Below, piece after piece: positions 32,401 to 44,230 of a DNA stretch of 64,000 nt. Position 1 is the stretch's first letter. Every line of letters starts with the position of its first letter. Source of the stretch: Pseudomonadota bacterium (GTDB lineage Bacteria; Pseudomonadota; Alphaproteobacteria; Rhodobacterales; Rhodobacteraceae); NCBI GenBank assembly GCA_020161655.1, contig JAIUPC010000019.1, forward strand, positions 62,001 through 126,000. The letters run 5' to 3'. Under the pieces are notes generated by a model. It saw nothing but the letters and a program-made list of their open reading frames with translations, was not told the DNA's origin and did not search any database. The translations under genes were made by a program, and so were the position numbers.

Positions 32401-32726
32401 CGCGGGTCGTCCAGTGCCGACAGCGCCGGGCTTTGCGCCACCATCCAGCCGTCGAACTCCGGCGTTTCGCTGTTGCCATGCGTGATGGTGAGATGCGCGA
32501 AGGCGTTCGAGGAAGGATCGTCGACCGGATAGCGGCAGTCGGACACCGCCACGGTGATCCGCCCGAAGGCGACCGATGTGCCGGCGGCAACCTCGATGTC
32601 CTCGGTCAGGCCGGAAGTCTTGTCGAGCGCCCTGAGAACCGCGCCCGGCGCACTTGCCACCTGCTGAGCCGAGAGGCCGCCGGCTGAGGCCAGAAGGCCC
32701 GCCGCAAAGGCGAGCGCCGCCCTCAT
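32364..32726 (-). CDS. DUF2155 domain protein, periplasmic
   Basis: The 120-residue protein has a signal peptide (residues 1-20, ending LSA) and the DUF2155 core: VLRALDKTSGLTEDIEVAAG, FGRITVAVSDCRYP and FDGWMVAQSPALSALDDPRYDVWLLRC. The two Cys could form a disulfide. Proteins of this family are conserved next to aat and mlaD-like genes in alphaproteobacteria. Function is not established. Its start overlaps the mlaD stop by four bases. Confidence 0.9.
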   Translation of the reverse strand: MRAALAFAAGLLASAGGLSAQQVASAPGAVLRALDKTSGLTEDIEVAAGTSVAFGRITVAVSDCRYPVDDPSSNAFAHLTITHGNSETPEFDGWMVAQSPALSALDDPRYDVWLLRCMSS

Positions 32727-33187
32727 TCCGTCGCCGTCTCGTCGGACTGGCCACCGCCGACGAATTTCATCAGAAGCGAGATGACGCTGACCGCACCTTG
32801 GGTATCCTCGATCTCCGCCCCCGGTTCCAGATTGGCGGGGCTGCCGCCGGGCTGGATCTCGACGAAGGCGCCGCCGAGAAGACCCTCGGAGGCCACGATG
32901 ATCGTGCTGTCGTCGGGAACCACGATGTCCTTGCGGACACTGATCGTCGCGTCGGCAAAGAAGCTCTGCGGATTGAGCGCGAGGCCGGTGACGGAGCCGA
33001 CCTTGACGCCCGACATGCGCACATCGGTGCCGACAGTGATGCCCTCGACCGAGCGGAAGCTTGCCGTCAGGGGATAGCTGTCGCCGCCCCCGGCAAGGCC
33101 GGTGCCGCCCGCTGCGTAGAACAGGAAGCCGGCGGCAACGGCGAGGACGCCCGCGCCGGTCAGAATCTCGGTGACGGACTCACTCAT
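32723..33187 (-). CDS. MlaD-type outer membrane lipid asymmetry protein
   Basis: The 154-residue protein has one N-terminal membrane helix (GAGVLAVAAGFLFYAAGG) and an MCE domain (YPLTASFRSVEGITVGTDVRMSGVKVGSVTGLAL), followed by DDSTIIVASEGLLGGAFVEIQPGG. MlaD forms the hexameric periplasmic ring of the retrograde phospholipid transporter MlaFEDB. The partners are not in the window. The start overlaps the upstream NDUFA12-like stop by one base. Confidence 0.9.
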   Translation of the reverse strand: MSESVTEILTGAGVLAVAAGFLFYAAGGTGLAGGGDSYPLTASFRSVEGITVGTDVRMSGVKVGSVTGLALNPQSFFADATISVRKDIVVPDDSTIIVASEGLLGGAFVEIQPGGSPANLEPGAEIEDTQGAVSVISLLMKFVGGGQSDETATE

Positions 33188-33561
33188 TATTCCGGGCTCC
33201 AGGCCTCGTAGTCGCGCCGGTCGGCGGGCTTCGGCTGGCGCAGCGACCCCGCCGGTGCATAGGCCAGCGCGGTGCCGGTCAGGTTTTCCTGATGCGCCTT
33301 TTCCCAGGCCTTGCGCTTCAGCGCGATCTTGGTCGGCGGCTCATCCCAGGTGAAATGCAGCCAGCCGTGCCATTCGGGATTGATCTTCGAGGCTTCGATC
33401 TCACCGTTGTAGATCACCCAGCGGCGCTTGCCGTCGCGGGTCTGGTAAAAGACGTTGCCAAGGTCATCCTCGCCCACGCGCTGGCCCTTGCGCCAAGTCC
33501 AGAGCTGGGTCCCGAAAGTCTCGCTGTTCCACCAGGTGAAGAAGCGCAACAGGAATTTCAT
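33187..33561 (-). CDS. NDUFA12-like NADH:ubiquinone oxidoreductase accessory subunit
   Basis: The 124-residue protein matches the NDUFA12/B17.2 family found in alphaproteobacterial and mitochondrial complex [36 protein letters not shown], then [24 protein letters not shown] and [25 protein letters not shown]. It supports complex I assembly at the hydrophilic arm. It heads a three-gene operon with mlaD and DUF2155, an order typical of Rhodobacteraceae. Confidence 0.94.
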   Translation of the reverse strand: MKFLLRFFTWWNSETFGTQLWTWRKGQRVGEDDLGNVFYQTRDGKRRWVIYNGEIEASKINPEWHGWLHFTWDEPPTKIALKRKAWEKAHQENLTGTALAYAPAGSLRQPKPADRRDYEAWSPE

Positions 33562-33656
33562 CGGTCAACCTCCGGGCAATCCTGCCCCCTTATAGCGCAG
33601 GGGTCGCAGAGGTCCAGAGGCAACGGCGGGCGCTGTTTCAGTCCATCCTCTGCCGG

Positions 33657-33694
33657 GAAAAGAAATGGCGCGCAGCCTTGCGGGTGCGCGCCAT
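33657..33694 (-). terminator. Terminator of clpX
   Basis: A perfect 10-bp stem (ATGGCGCGCA at 33665-33674 with 33685-33694) and a 10-base loop are followed on the minus strand by TTCTTTTCC, about 23 bases after the clpX stop. Confidence 0.85.
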
Positions 33695-33716
33695 ACAATT
33701 CCGAGGCTGAGGCGGA

Positions 33717-34985
33717 TCAGCCCGCGCTGGCCGTCTTCTCTGCCTTGGTGTCGGCGTGGATCAACAGGGGCTTGGCGCCGTTGTCCACCGCTTCCTCGTT
33801 CACCACGACTTCCTCGACCGAGGTCAGGCCGGGGAGTTCGAACATCGTGTCGAGGAGGATGTCCTCCATGATCGAGCGAAGCCCCCGTGCGCCGGTCTTC
33901 CTTTTGATCGCGCGCTTGGCGATCGCCGAAAGCGCGTCGGTGGTGAAGGTCAGCTTCACATCCTCAAGATCGAACAAGCGCTGATACTGCTTCACCAGCG
34001 CATTCTTCGGCTCGGTCAGGATCGTGACCAGCGCGTCTTCGTCAAGATCGGTCAGCGTGGCGATGACCGGCAGGCGGCCGACGAATTCCGGGATCAGGCC
34101 GAATTTCAGCAGGTCTTCCGGCTCAAGCTCCTTGAAGAGCTCGCCCACGCCGCGCGAATCCGGGTCCTTGACCTCGGCGCCAAAGCCGATGCCCGACCCC
34201 TTGCCGCGCATCGCGATGATCTTCTCAAGGCCCGAGAAGGCGCCGCCGCAGATGAAGAGGATGTTCGTCGTGTCCACCTGCAGGAATTCCTGCTGCGGAT
34301 GCTTGCGTCCGCCCTGCGGCGGGACCGAAGCCACGGTGCCTTCCATGATCTTCAGAAGCGCCTGCTGCACGCCCTCGCCCGACACGTCGCGGGTGATCGA
34401 GGGGTTGTCGGACTTCCGCGTGATCTTGTCGACCTCGTCGATGTAGACGATGCCGCGCTGCGCACGCTCGACATTGTATTCGGACGCCTGCAACAGCTTC
34501 AGGATGATGTTTTCCACATCCTCGCCAACGTAGCCCGCCTCGGTCAGCGTCGTCGCGTCGGCCATGGTGAAGGGCACGTCGAGGATGCGGGCCAGCGTCT
34601 GCGCCAGAAGCGTCTTGCCGCAGCCGGTCGGGCCAATGAGCAGGATGTTCGACTTCGCAAGCTCGATATCCGCCGATTTCGAGGCATGGTTCAGCCGCTT
34701 GTAATGGTTGTGGACTGCGACCGAGAGCACGCGCTTGGCATGTTCCTGGCCGATGACGTAATCGTCCAGCACCTTGCAGATGTCGCGCGGCGTCGGCACG
34801 CCGTCTGAGGATTTGAGCCCGGAGGTTTTCGTCTCCTCCCGGATGATGTCCATGCAAAGCTCGACGCATTCATCACAGATGAACACGGTCGGCCCCGCGA
34901 TCAGCTTGCGCACCTCATGCTGGCTCTTGCCGCAGAAAGAGCAGTAGAGCGTGTTCTTGCTGTCGCCGCCTGAATTCGTTGCCAT
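33717..34985 (-). CDS. clpX: ATP-dependent Clp protease ATP-binding subunit ClpX
   Basis: The 422-residue AAA+ unfoldase has the N-terminal C4 zinc finger ([15 protein letters not shown] and CDECVELC), Walker [11 protein letters not shown], Walker [11 protein letters not shown], the GFGAEV pore-loop region and the sensor-2 segment [13 protein letters not shown]. It recognises degradation tags and feeds substrates to ClpP. ATG 34985 was chosen because AGAGGA is well spaced upstream; ATG 34991 lies too close. clpP is encoded immediately upstream. Confidence 0.97.
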   Translation of the reverse strand: MATNSGGDSKNTLYCSFCGKSQHEVRKLIAGPTVFICDECVELCMDIIREETKTSGLKSSDGVPTPRDICKVLDDYVIGQEHAKRVLSVAVHNHYKRLNHASKSADIELAKSNILLIGPTGCGKTLLAQTLARILDVPFTMADATTLTEAGYVGEDVENIILKLLQASEYNVERAQRGIVYIDEVDKITRKSDNPSITRDVSGEGVQQALLKIMEGTVASVPPQGGRKHPQQEFLQVDTTNILFICGGAFSGLEKIIAMRGKGSGIGFGAEVKDPDSRGVGELFKELEPEDLLKFGLIPEFVGRLPVIATLTDLDEDALVTILTEPKNALVKQYQRLFDLEDVKLTFTTDALSAIAKRAIKRKTGARGLRSIMEDILLDTMFELPGLTSVEEVVVNEEAVDNGAKPLLIHADTKAEKTASAG

Positions 34986-35088
34986 CGTCATCCTCTGCGA
35001 ACCGCACGCCTTCCGCGCGCGTCAACACCCGCTTGTTGTGGCTGTCATTTTCGACAAGATTAGGGCAGCCCCCCAATCACCACAATGC

Positions 35089-35122
35089 CAAAAAACCTGA
35101 CCCGACCCGGCAGGACGCCGGG
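35089..35122 (-). terminator. Hairpin after clpP
   Basis: CCCGGC (35106-35111) pairs with GCCGGG (35117-35122). On the minus strand the hairpin is followed after about ten bases by a T run (35089-35095). It may only partly terminate clpP transcripts, leaving read-through into clpX. Confidence 0.45.
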
Positions 35123-35128
35123 CCGCGA

Positions 35129-35758
35129 TCACGACTTGCTGTCCTCGCCGGCCCTTGCTTCGAGAATCTCGTCGATCAGCCCCCAGTCCTTGGCCTCTTG
35201 CGGCGACATGAAATTGTCGCGCTCAAGCGCTGCTTCGACCTTCTTGACCGACTGGCCGGTGTGCTTGTGATAGATCTCGTTCAGCCGGTCTTTCAGCTTC
35301 TGGGTCTCCTGCGCGTGGATCATGATATCCGTCGCCTGGCCCTGATAGCCGCCCGAGGGCTGGTGTACCATGATCCGGCTGTTCGGCAGCGAGAAGCGCA
35401 TGCCCTTTTCGCCGGCGGTCAGCAACAGCGAGCCCATCGAGGCCGCCTGGCCGATCACCAGCGTCGACACCTTCGGCCGGATGTACTGCATCGTGTCGTA
35501 GATCGACAAACCGCTCGTCACCACGCCGCCGGGCGAGTTGATGTACATGGCGATTTCCTTCGACGGATTTTCCGCCTCAAGGAACAGAAGCTGGGCGCAG
35601 ATCAGCGTCGACAGCCCGTCATGCACGGGGCCAGCGAGGAAGATGATCCGTTCCTTCAGAAGCCGCGAATAGATGTCATAGGCCCGTTCCCCGCGCGAGG
35701 TCTGTTCGACCACCATCGGCACGAGGGTGTTCATGTAGATGTCATAAGGGTCTTTCAT
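35129..35758 (-). CDS. clpP: ATP-dependent Clp protease proteolytic subunit ClpP
   Basis: The 209-residue serine protease has the catalytic triad Ser107 ([10 protein letters not shown]), His132 (MVHQPSGG) and Asp181, with the [10 protein letters not shown] and [10 protein letters not shown] segments lining the chamber. It forms a tetradecamer that degrades proteins delivered by ClpX or ClpA. Aat, which makes ClpA/ClpS-type N-degrons, is encoded 3 kb away on the other strand. Confidence 0.97.
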   Translation of the reverse strand: MKDPYDIYMNTLVPMVVEQTSRGERAYDIYSRLLKERIIFLAGPVHDGLSTLICAQLLFLEAENPSKEIAMYINSPGGVVTSGLSIYDTMQYIRPKVSTLVIGQAASMGSLLLTAGEKGMRFSLPNSRIMVHQPSGGYQGQATDIMIHAQETQKLKDRLNEIYHKHTGQSVKKVEAALERDNFMSPQEAKDWGLIDEILEARAGEDSKS

Positions 35759-35917
35759 GCTCGTCCGCCTGTCGCTGATCCCGGGGGCGATGCTTATGCA
35801 CCGATCCTTGCCAGAGTCTTAGTAGCGCGCACCGGGGGCTGCAAGGGCCGCAGGCCCGATTGCTGTTGCCTTGCGGCTGTGCCTTACTCTCCTGGGCCAC
35901 AACCAAAGGCGGCAGGG

Positions 35918-37363
35918 ATGATTGCAGAATACGATAGCTGGGATGCAACGGCGATGGCCGAGGCGGTCGCGCGCGGGGATGTGAGCGCGGCGGAGCTTCT
36001 GGTTGAGGCGCTCGACCGGGTGGTGCGGCGCAATCCGCGCCTGAATGCGGTGGTGCTGGTGCAGGAGGAGAAGGCGCGCGAAGCCATCGCGAAAGGCCTG
36101 CCCGAAGGTCCGCTTCGCGGCGTGCCCTTCCTTCTCAAGGACCTCGGCTGCGAGGCGGTGGATTTCCCCGGCCACAATGGCTCGCGTCTTCTTGCCAATA
36201 CCCGCTGGCCGCGCAACAGCGCGATCTTCGAGCGAATCCGCTCAACCGGCGTCGTGACCTTCGGCCGCACCACCGCCCCCGAAGGCGGCATAGGTGCCGC
36301 GACCGAGGCTGCCGTCTACGGCGGGCCGACGCGCAACCCATGGAACCTTGACCATACGCCGGGCGGATCGTCTGGCGGATCGGGTGCCGCCGTTGCTGCC
36401 GGGATCGTGCCAGCTGCCCATGGCTCGGACGGTGGCGGATCGGTGCGCATCCCGGCGTCGTCCTGCGGGCTTTTCGGGATGAAGCCGACGCGGGCGCGGT
36501 TGCCGGACGGACCTGACGCCGGCGAGGGCTGGGGCGGCATGGCGATCGACGGCTTTCTCACCCATTCGGTGCGCGACAGCGCCGTGCTTCTCGATGCCTG
36601 CTCGGGTGCCGATTCCGGTGCGCCCTACTGGGCGCCTCCGCTACAGGAAGGTTTCCGCGCCGCCATCGCCCGCCCGCCCCGGCGACTGCGGATCGCCCTT
36701 TGCGACACCACGCTCACCGGAGCACCGATCCATGCCGATTGCCGGGCGGCGGTGCTTGATGCGGCGCGGCTTCTGGAAAGCCTCGGCCACAAGGTGGAAC
36801 CGGCGCGACCGACGGCGGATACCTCCGGCATGATGGCCGCCTGGACGAAGATCGTCGCCTGCGGCACCGCCCTTGGCATCCGCAAAGCGCTGGCCGCGAA
36901 GGGCCGCGATCTTGCGCCCGGCGATGTGGAGGACCTGAGCCTTTCGGCGATGGATTACGCCAAGACCATCTCGGGCGCGGACTATCTCGACTCGGTCGGC
37001 AAGATCCATGCCTATGGCCGCGAAATGGCAGGCTTTTTCGACGGCGGCTGGGACGTGCTCCTGACCGCGACGTTGGCCGAGCCGCCTGCCAGGGTCGGGC
37101 GTTTCACTCACAAGGGCGCGGACTACGTGAACTACCGCATGGGCGAGGGCATGATCTTCGACTACTCGCCCTTCTGCGCCGCCTTCAACGCCTCCGGCCA
37201 GCCCGCCGTGTCGCTGCCCTTGGGCATGTCGGCTGAGGGCCTGCCCATCGGCATCCACCTCGCCGCCCCCTTCGGCGCGGACGAGGAGTTGATGGCGCTT
37301 TCCGCCGAAGTCGAGGCCGCAGCGCCCTGGTCGGCACTTCGCCCGGTGATGGCATGGAACTGA
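35918..37363 (+). CDS. Amidase signature family enzyme (first of two)
   Basis: The 481-residue hydrolase has the amidase signature triad: Lys74 (FLLKDLG), cis-Ser151 (GGSSGGSGA) and nucleophile Ser175 (DGGGSVRIPAS). The family hydrolyses amides via an acyl-enzyme. Its last ten bases overlap the start of a second amidase gene. No GatB or GatC gene is adjacent, so it is a catabolic amidase rather than GatA. The substrate is not predictable from sequence. Confidence 0.9.
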   Translation: MIAEYDSWDATAMAEAVARGDVSAAELLVEALDRVVRRNPRLNAVVLVQEEKAREAIAKGLPEGPLRGVPFLLKDLGCEAVDFPGHNGSRLLANTRWPRNSAIFERIRSTGVVTFGRTTAPEGGIGAATEAAVYGGPTRNPWNLDHTPGGSSGGSGAAVAAGIVPAAHGSDGGGSVRIPASSCGLFGMKPTRARLPDGPDAGEGWGGMAIDGFLTHSVRDSAVLLDACSGADSGAPYWAPPLQEGFRAAIARPPRRLRIALCDTTLTGAPIHADCRAAVLDAARLLESLGHKVEPARPTADTSGMMAAWTKIVACGTALGIRKALAAKGRDLAPGDVEDLSLSAMDYAKTISGADYLDSVGKIHAYGREMAGFFDGGWDVLLTATLAEPPARVGRFTHKGADYVNYRMGEGMIFDYSPFCAAFNASGQPAVSLPLGMSAEGLPIGIHLAAPFGADEELMALSAEVEAAAPWSALRPVMAWN

Positions 37364-38769
37364 CGAACCGGTCCGCCACCGAGCTTGCCCGTGACCTTCG
37401 CGACGGGACGATCCCGGCGCGTTCGGTGATGGAGGCCTTTCTCGACCGGATCGAGGCCGCCAATCCGGCGATCAACGCCATCGTCTCGCTCCGCCCGCGC
37501 GCCGAGCTTCTGGCCGAGGCGGAGGCCGCCGACAGGGCTGTGACGCGTGGCCCGCTCCACGGCCTGCCGATCGCCGTCAAGGACCTTGTGGCGACGAAGG
37601 GCCTTCGCACGACCTACGGCTCGCCGCTCTATGCCGATCATGTGCCGCCCGCCGACGACCTCATCGCCGACCGGATGCGGGCGGCGGGTGCGATCTTCAT
37701 CGGCAAGACCAACACGCCGGAATGGGGCCATGGCTCGCATAGCTTCAACCCGGTGCATGGCGTCACCCGCAACCCCTATGACCTTTCCCGCAGCGCCGGC
37801 GGATCGTCGGGCGGAGCGGCGGCGGCGCTGGCCGCGCGGATGGTGCCGGTCGCGGATGGGTCGGACATGATGGGGTCGCTCAGGAACCCCGCCGCCTTCT
37901 GCAACGTCTATGGGCTGAGGCCGACCTGGGGCCTCGTGCCGCAGGATGCGGTCGGCGACACCCATTTCGCCACTGTCGCCACCGACGGGCCGATGGCGCG
38001 GAACCCCGCAGACCTTCTCCTCCTCCTCCGCGTTCTTGCCGGGCCAAGCGCCAAGGTGCCCTTCAACCGCGCCGATGCCCTGCCGGAGCGGCTGGAACCG
38101 GCGGACATGAAGGGCCTTCGCATCGGCTGGCTTGGCGACTGGGGCGGAGCCTATCCGCTGGAACCCGGCATTGCGGAACTGTGCGAGGACGGGCTTCGGA
38201 CGCTTGAAGACCTCGGCGCGCGGGTGGAACCCCTGCCCCCGCCTTTCTCCGCCGAACAGCTCTGGACCTCATGGACCACGCTCCGCGCCATGCTGAATGC
38301 CGGGTCGAAGAAGGCGCTTTATGACGACCCAGAAAAGCGCGCCCTCCTGAAGCCGGAAACCCGGTGGGAGGTCGAACAGGGCGCGGGCCTTTCCGCCGCC
38401 GCCGTCTATGCGGCGAGCGAGATCCGCTCGCGCTGGTTCGCGCGGGCCGCGAAACTTTTCCGACAGTATGACGCGCTCGTCCTGCCCTCGGCGCAGGTCT
38501 GGCCCTTTCCGGTGGAGTGGCGCTGGCCCGAGGCGATCAACGGCAGAAAGATGGACACCTATCACCGCTGGATGGAAGTCGTCGTGCCGGTCAGCCTGAT
38601 CGGCCTGCCGAGCCTCGCCGTGCCGGCCGGGTTTGGCGCGGCAGGCCTGCCGATGGGGATGCAGATCTTCGGCCCGCAGGGATCGGACGCGCGGCTTCTT
38701 GCCATCGGCGCGGCATGGCACCGCGCGACCGACTGGCCGAACCGGCGCCCGCCGCCATTGCCTTCCTGA
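37354..38769 (+). CDS. Amidase signature family enzyme (second of two)
   Basis: The 471-residue enzyme keeps Lys76 (IAVKDLV), cis-Ser151 (GGSSGGAAA) and Ser175, but the segment before the nucleophile is DMMGSLRNPA instead of the usual D-T/G-GGS. This change near the oxyanion region may alter specificity. The gene overlaps the first amidase by ten bases in another frame and is surely co-translated, so the two may act on related substrates or successive bonds. They are clearly divergent, not a recent duplication. Confidence 0.9.
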   Translation: MELTNRSATELARDLRDGTIPARSVMEAFLDRIEAANPAINAIVSLRPRAELLAEAEAADRAVTRGPLHGLPIAVKDLVATKGLRTTYGSPLYADHVPPADDLIADRMRAAGAIFIGKTNTPEWGHGSHSFNPVHGVTRNPYDLSRSAGGSSGGAAAALAARMVPVADGSDMMGSLRNPAAFCNVYGLRPTWGLVPQDAVGDTHFATVATDGPMARNPADLLLLLRVLAGPSAKVPFNRADALPERLEPADMKGLRIGWLGDWGGAYPLEPGIAELCEDGLRTLEDLGARVEPLPPPFSAEQLWTSWTTLRAMLNAGSKKALYDDPEKRALLKPETRWEVEQGAGLSAAAVYAASEIRSRWFARAAKLFRQYDALVLPSAQVWPFPVEWRWPEAINGRKMDTYHRWMEVVVPVSLIGLPSLAVPAGFGAAGLPMGMQIFGPQGSDARLLAIGAAWHRATDWPNRRPPPLPS

Positions 38770-38791
38770 ACGGCGGCGCTACCTTCAGGTC

Positions 38792-39490
38792 ATGACGCGC
38801 TCCGCCCTCATCGTCGCCCATGGCCAGCCCTCGGACCCCGGCCCGGCAGAGGCCGAGATCGCCGCCCTGGCCGCCAGGGTGGCGGCGCATCTGCCGGACT
38901 GGACGGTCCGTTCGGCGACACTCGCCGCGCCGGGGGCGCTTGACCGGGCGGTCGCGGGCCTCGATGCGCCCCTCGTCTTTCCGTTCTTCATGGCCGATGG
39001 CTGGTTCATCCGGACCGCCTTGCCCGACCGCCTCGCCCGCGCCGGGGCAAACTCGCCGCGCGTGACGACGCCCTTCGGACTTCAGCCCGACACGCTGGAA
39101 CTTGTCGCGGAGACAGCCGTGACAGCGGCAATGGCACGCGGCTGGGCGACAGAGGAAACCACGCTGATCCTCGCCGCCCACGGATCGGGCCGAAGCCCCT
39201 ACCCGCGCGAGGCGGCGGAACTGACCGCGCGCGCCATCGGCCAGACCCATGCCTTTGCCGCGATCCGCTGCGGCTTCATCGAGGAGGCGCCGGAGATTGC
39301 CGACATGGCCAGCGGCGCCGGCAACCGTGCGCTCTGCCTGCCGCTCTTCGTCGCACGCTGGGGCCATGTCGAAACCGACCTGCCCGCTGCGCTGGCAAAG
39401 GCGAGGTTCACCGGCGCGCTGCTCGATCCCATAGGCACCGCTCCCGAGGTGCCGGGCATCATCGCCCGCGCTCTCTCCGCCTCAGGGTAG
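38792..39490 (+). CDS. CbiX/sirohydrochlorin chelatase-like protein
   Basis: The 232-residue protein shows two half-domains of the CbiX/CbiK chelatase fold. The first starts with LIVAHGQPSD and the second with LILAAHGSGRS. The His residue of each AHG motif aligns with the metal-binding position of cobalt or iron chelatases. No cobalamin or siroheme genes lie nearby, so the substrate is uncertain. It follows the amidases after 22 bases and overlaps the convergent DUF1223 gene by nine bases. Confidence 0.8.
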   Translation: MTRSALIVAHGQPSDPGPAEAEIAALAARVAAHLPDWTVRSATLAAPGALDRAVAGLDAPLVFPFFMADGWFIRTALPDRLARAGANSPRVTTPFGLQPDTLELVAETAVTAAMARGWATEETTLILAAHGSGRSPYPREAAELTARAIGQTHAFAAIRCGFIEEAPEIADMASGAGNRALCLPLFVARWGHVETDLPAALAKARFTGALLDPIGTAPEVPGIIARALSASG

Positions 39491-40189
39491 CCGGGCCGCC
39501 GCGAGGATCGGCCCCGGTCCGGGCTCCTGAAGGATTACGACGCCGCTGTCGCCCGGTGCAACTTCGACGGTCATCGAAAGCGGGGTCGCCCCGTCCCAGG
39601 TCGCGACACGGCGCCAGTCGGTGACGACGTTGCGATAGGTGATCTGCCGTCCCGCATTCTCGCCACCGCGAATCTCGACGGTGGCTTCGGGCATGTAGCG
39701 CACTATCTGGACGACCGCGCCCTTCGGCAACCGCGCGACCGGGGACGCCGTGATCCGCACCGCGCCGCCCTCCCTCAGCGCCTGCATCTCGGCCTTCGCC
39801 GGCATCGCAGCGTGGCGCGCGATCATCGCCGCAAGTTCGGCAGGCCGGAGGCCGACGAGATGCTCCATGCCACCGACGATCAACTGCGGCGTGTAGATCG
39901 TCCGTGCCCCGGCGACCCGTGCATAGGCGCGCTGGCGTTCGGTGAAGGCTGGCTGTGCGAAACTGTCCTTCCAGCCGATGTAGTCCCAGTAGTCGACATG
40001 AAGCGCCAGGGCGATCACATCCGGCCGCGCAGTCAGTCCGGCAAAGGTCTCGTCGGCGGGCGGACAGGAGGCACAGCCCTGCGATGTGTAAAGCTCGACC
40101 ACCACCGGGCCGGGCGCTGCATCCTGAGCCATCGCTGCCCCCGCAACGCCAAGCCACACGGCCAGTGCCGCGCCAAAAACTACCCGCAT
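39482..40189 (-). CDS. DUF1223 family exported protein with CxxC
   Basis: The 235-residue protein has a signal peptide (MRVVFGAALAVWLGVAGAAMAQ) and a thioredoxin-like start VVVELYTSQGCASCPPADE whose CASC motif suggests redox or metal chemistry. ALHVDYWDYIGWKDSFAQPAFTERQRAY and TPQLIVGG follow as in other DUF1223 proteins. Function is not established. Upstream in-frame ATGs at 40237 and 40315 would place a hydrophilic stretch before the signal and were not chosen. Confidence 0.85.
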   Translation of the reverse strand: MRVVFGAALAVWLGVAGAAMAQDAAPGPVVVELYTSQGCASCPPADETFAGLTARPDVIALALHVDYWDYIGWKDSFAQPAFTERQRAYARVAGARTIYTPQLIVGGMEHLVGLRPAELAAMIARHAAMPAKAEMQALREGGAVRITASPVARLPKGAVVQIVRYMPEATVEIRGGENAGRQITYRNVVTDWRRVATWDGATPLSMTVEVAPGDSGVVILQEPGPGPILAAARLP

Positions 40190-40285
40190 TTCCGATATTC
40201 CGTTCTTCGTCCCGTCCCCGGGCATACTGAAACCCATCGCATTGCGCCAATCAAGGTTTTGCGAGAGTTCGTGCTTTGGTGTGTC

Positions 40286-40318
40286 TTGCACAACTCGGTA
40301 CACAATAGTATACATTGT
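40286..40318 (+). promoter_or_regulatory. Putative acnA promoter with ACAAT inverted repeat
   Basis: TTGCAC (40286-40291), 17 bases, then TATACA (40309-40314) form a plausible sigma70 promoter about 90 bases before acnA. The -10 is embedded in an inverted repeat, ACAAT (40302-40306) and ATTGT (40314-40318), so a regulator could block it. This is by-eye evidence. Confidence 0.4.
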
Positions 40319-40406
40319 AACCGAAGCAGCACTTGATCGGCGCCGCCGCTTGCGGCATTACCCGGTCGAGGCCCTGCCCGCGCCCGCATTCCAGGAGGGA
40401 GACCCC

Positions 40407-43157
<2,751 letters not shown>

Positions 43158-43181
43158 ACCGCCCACGCGGCAAGAACGTGG

Positions 43182-43217
43182 CGCCGCCGGTTTCACGACC
43201 GGCGGCGTTGCCATTTT
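43182..43217 (+). terminator. Terminator of acnA
   Basis: CGCCGCCGGT (43182-43191) pairs perfectly with ACCGGCGGCG (43198-43207) around a 6-base loop, followed by TTGCCATTTT. Confidence 0.85.
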
Positions 43218-43420
43218 GGCGATCTGCCGCGTCGTCATCGCCGTTCCGTCGTTAACGAATGGGCACATTGACGCCGCTTTGGAAATGGTCGCGGGGCTTT
43301 GCCGTCCTTGTCGCCTGCGCCGCGCCGGCGACCGGCGGCAGCAGGCGATTTCTTGACGCTAGGTCAGCAAAAGCGCATTCACGGGGTCAGGCATTCCCTT
43401 CCGCCCGCGAGGTTACAGAG

Positions 43421-43519
43421 TTGAAAGTATTGGTTGATAGGTTGCCGTTCGTTCCGGGTATGATGTGGCTGGAGACGCTGGGGCTGTTGCTCCTGATCTA
43501 CGCGACACGGGCGCACTGA
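43421..43519 (+). CDS. Candidate 32-residue single-helix membrane peptide
   Basis: A TTG at 43421 with GAGG 8 bases upstream opens a 32-residue frame whose second half is hydrophobic (MMWLETLGLLLLIYA). It sits alone between the acnA terminator and a second plus-strand terminator at 43528, which implies a separate small transcript. Upstream bases 43218-43420 contain no other credible gene; TTGACG at 43353 could be a -35 box but no good -10 follows. The unit could instead be a small RNA antisense to the ccmG 3' end. Confidence 0.3.
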   Translation: MKVLVDRLPFVPGMMWLETLGLLLLIYATRAH

Positions 43520-43527
43520 CGGCCAGT

Positions 43528-43567
43528 CGCCGCGGAGAGCAGCTACTCCGCGGCGGCTTTCTTTATT
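43528..43567 (+). terminator. Plus-strand terminator overlapping the ccmG stop
   Basis: CGCCGCGGAG (43528-43537) pairs with CTCCGCGGCG (43546-43555) and is followed by GCTTTCTTTATT on the plus strand. The hairpin covers the end of the minus-strand ccmG gene, but the T run points to termination of a plus-strand transcript. Confidence 0.7.
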
Positions 43568-44082
43568 CCGGCCCGGATCACAGAATCCAACACCCGCTCG
43601 GTGATCGGACCGGCAAAACGCTGCACGACCTTGCCCTCGCCGTCGATGATGAAGGTCTCCGGCACGCCGTAGAGGCCCCAGTCGATGCCCATGCGGCCAC
43701 TGGCATCGGCGCCCGCCGCCGCGAAGGGGTTGCCGAGCTCCGCCAGAAAGCCGAGCGCCGCCTCGGGCTTGTCCTTGTAGTTCACGCCGTAGATGGTGAC
43801 GCCTTCGGCCTGAAGCTTCGAAAGGTTCGGATGTTCGGCCCGGCAGGGCGCGCACCAGCTCGCCCAGAAGTTCACGAGCTTGGCCTTGCCGTCGCGCAGA
43901 TCGGCATCTGTAAAGACCGGCAGATCGCCAAGCGGCGTCACGACAACCGCCGGCGCCTGCCGCCCCTCCATAGTCGAGGGCAGCGCATCGGGGTTCTCGC
44001 GGTTCATGCCGAGGACGAACATCGCGGCGATGCCGGCGAAGATCACCGGCGGCAGAAGCATCAGGGGCGAGATCCTAGCCAT
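43543..44082 (-). CDS. ccmG: Thiol:disulfide interchange protein CcmG/DsbE
   Basis: The 179-residue thioredoxin-like protein has an N-terminal membrane anchor (LMLLPPVIFAGIAAMFVLGM) and the redox motif WASWCAPCR, followed by YGVNYKDKPEAALGFL and GVPETFIIDGEGK with the cis-Pro region typical of CcmG. It keeps apocytochrome c cysteines reduced in the periplasm. The start overlaps the ccmD stop by eight bases. Confidence 0.95.
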   Translation of the reverse strand: MARISPLMLLPPVIFAGIAAMFVLGMNRENPDALPSTMEGRQAPAVVVTPLGDLPVFTDADLRDGKAKLVNFWASWCAPCRAEHPNLSKLQAEGVTIYGVNYKDKPEAALGFLAELGNPFAAAGADASGRMGIDWGLYGVPETFIIDGEGKVVQRFAGPITERVLDSVIRAGIKKAAAE

Positions 44083-44230
44083 GACGGCCCATGCGCTTTT
44101 CCTGCGCCTCAAGCTGGCGGCGGATGCGGGCGCTGGACCGGAACGACATCCCGATCAGCCCCAGAAGAAGCGCGATGCTGACGCCGTAGGCACCAAGCAC
44201 GGTGCCCGCATACTTGCCAAGTTCGACCAT
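44075..44230 (-). CDS. ccmD: Heme exporter protein CcmD
   Basis: A 51-residue single-helix protein: a short N-terminus (MVELGKYAGTVLGAYGV), a hydrophobic helix (SIALLLGLIGM) and a basic tail (RSSARIRRQLEAQEKR). This matches CcmD, which releases holo-CcmE from the CcmABCD complex. Its ATG overlaps the ccmC stop by one base (TGATG). Position between ccmC and ccmG settles the call. Confidence 0.92.
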   Translation of the reverse strand: MVELGKYAGTVLGAYGVSIALLLGLIGMSFRSSARIRRQLEAQEKRMGRHG

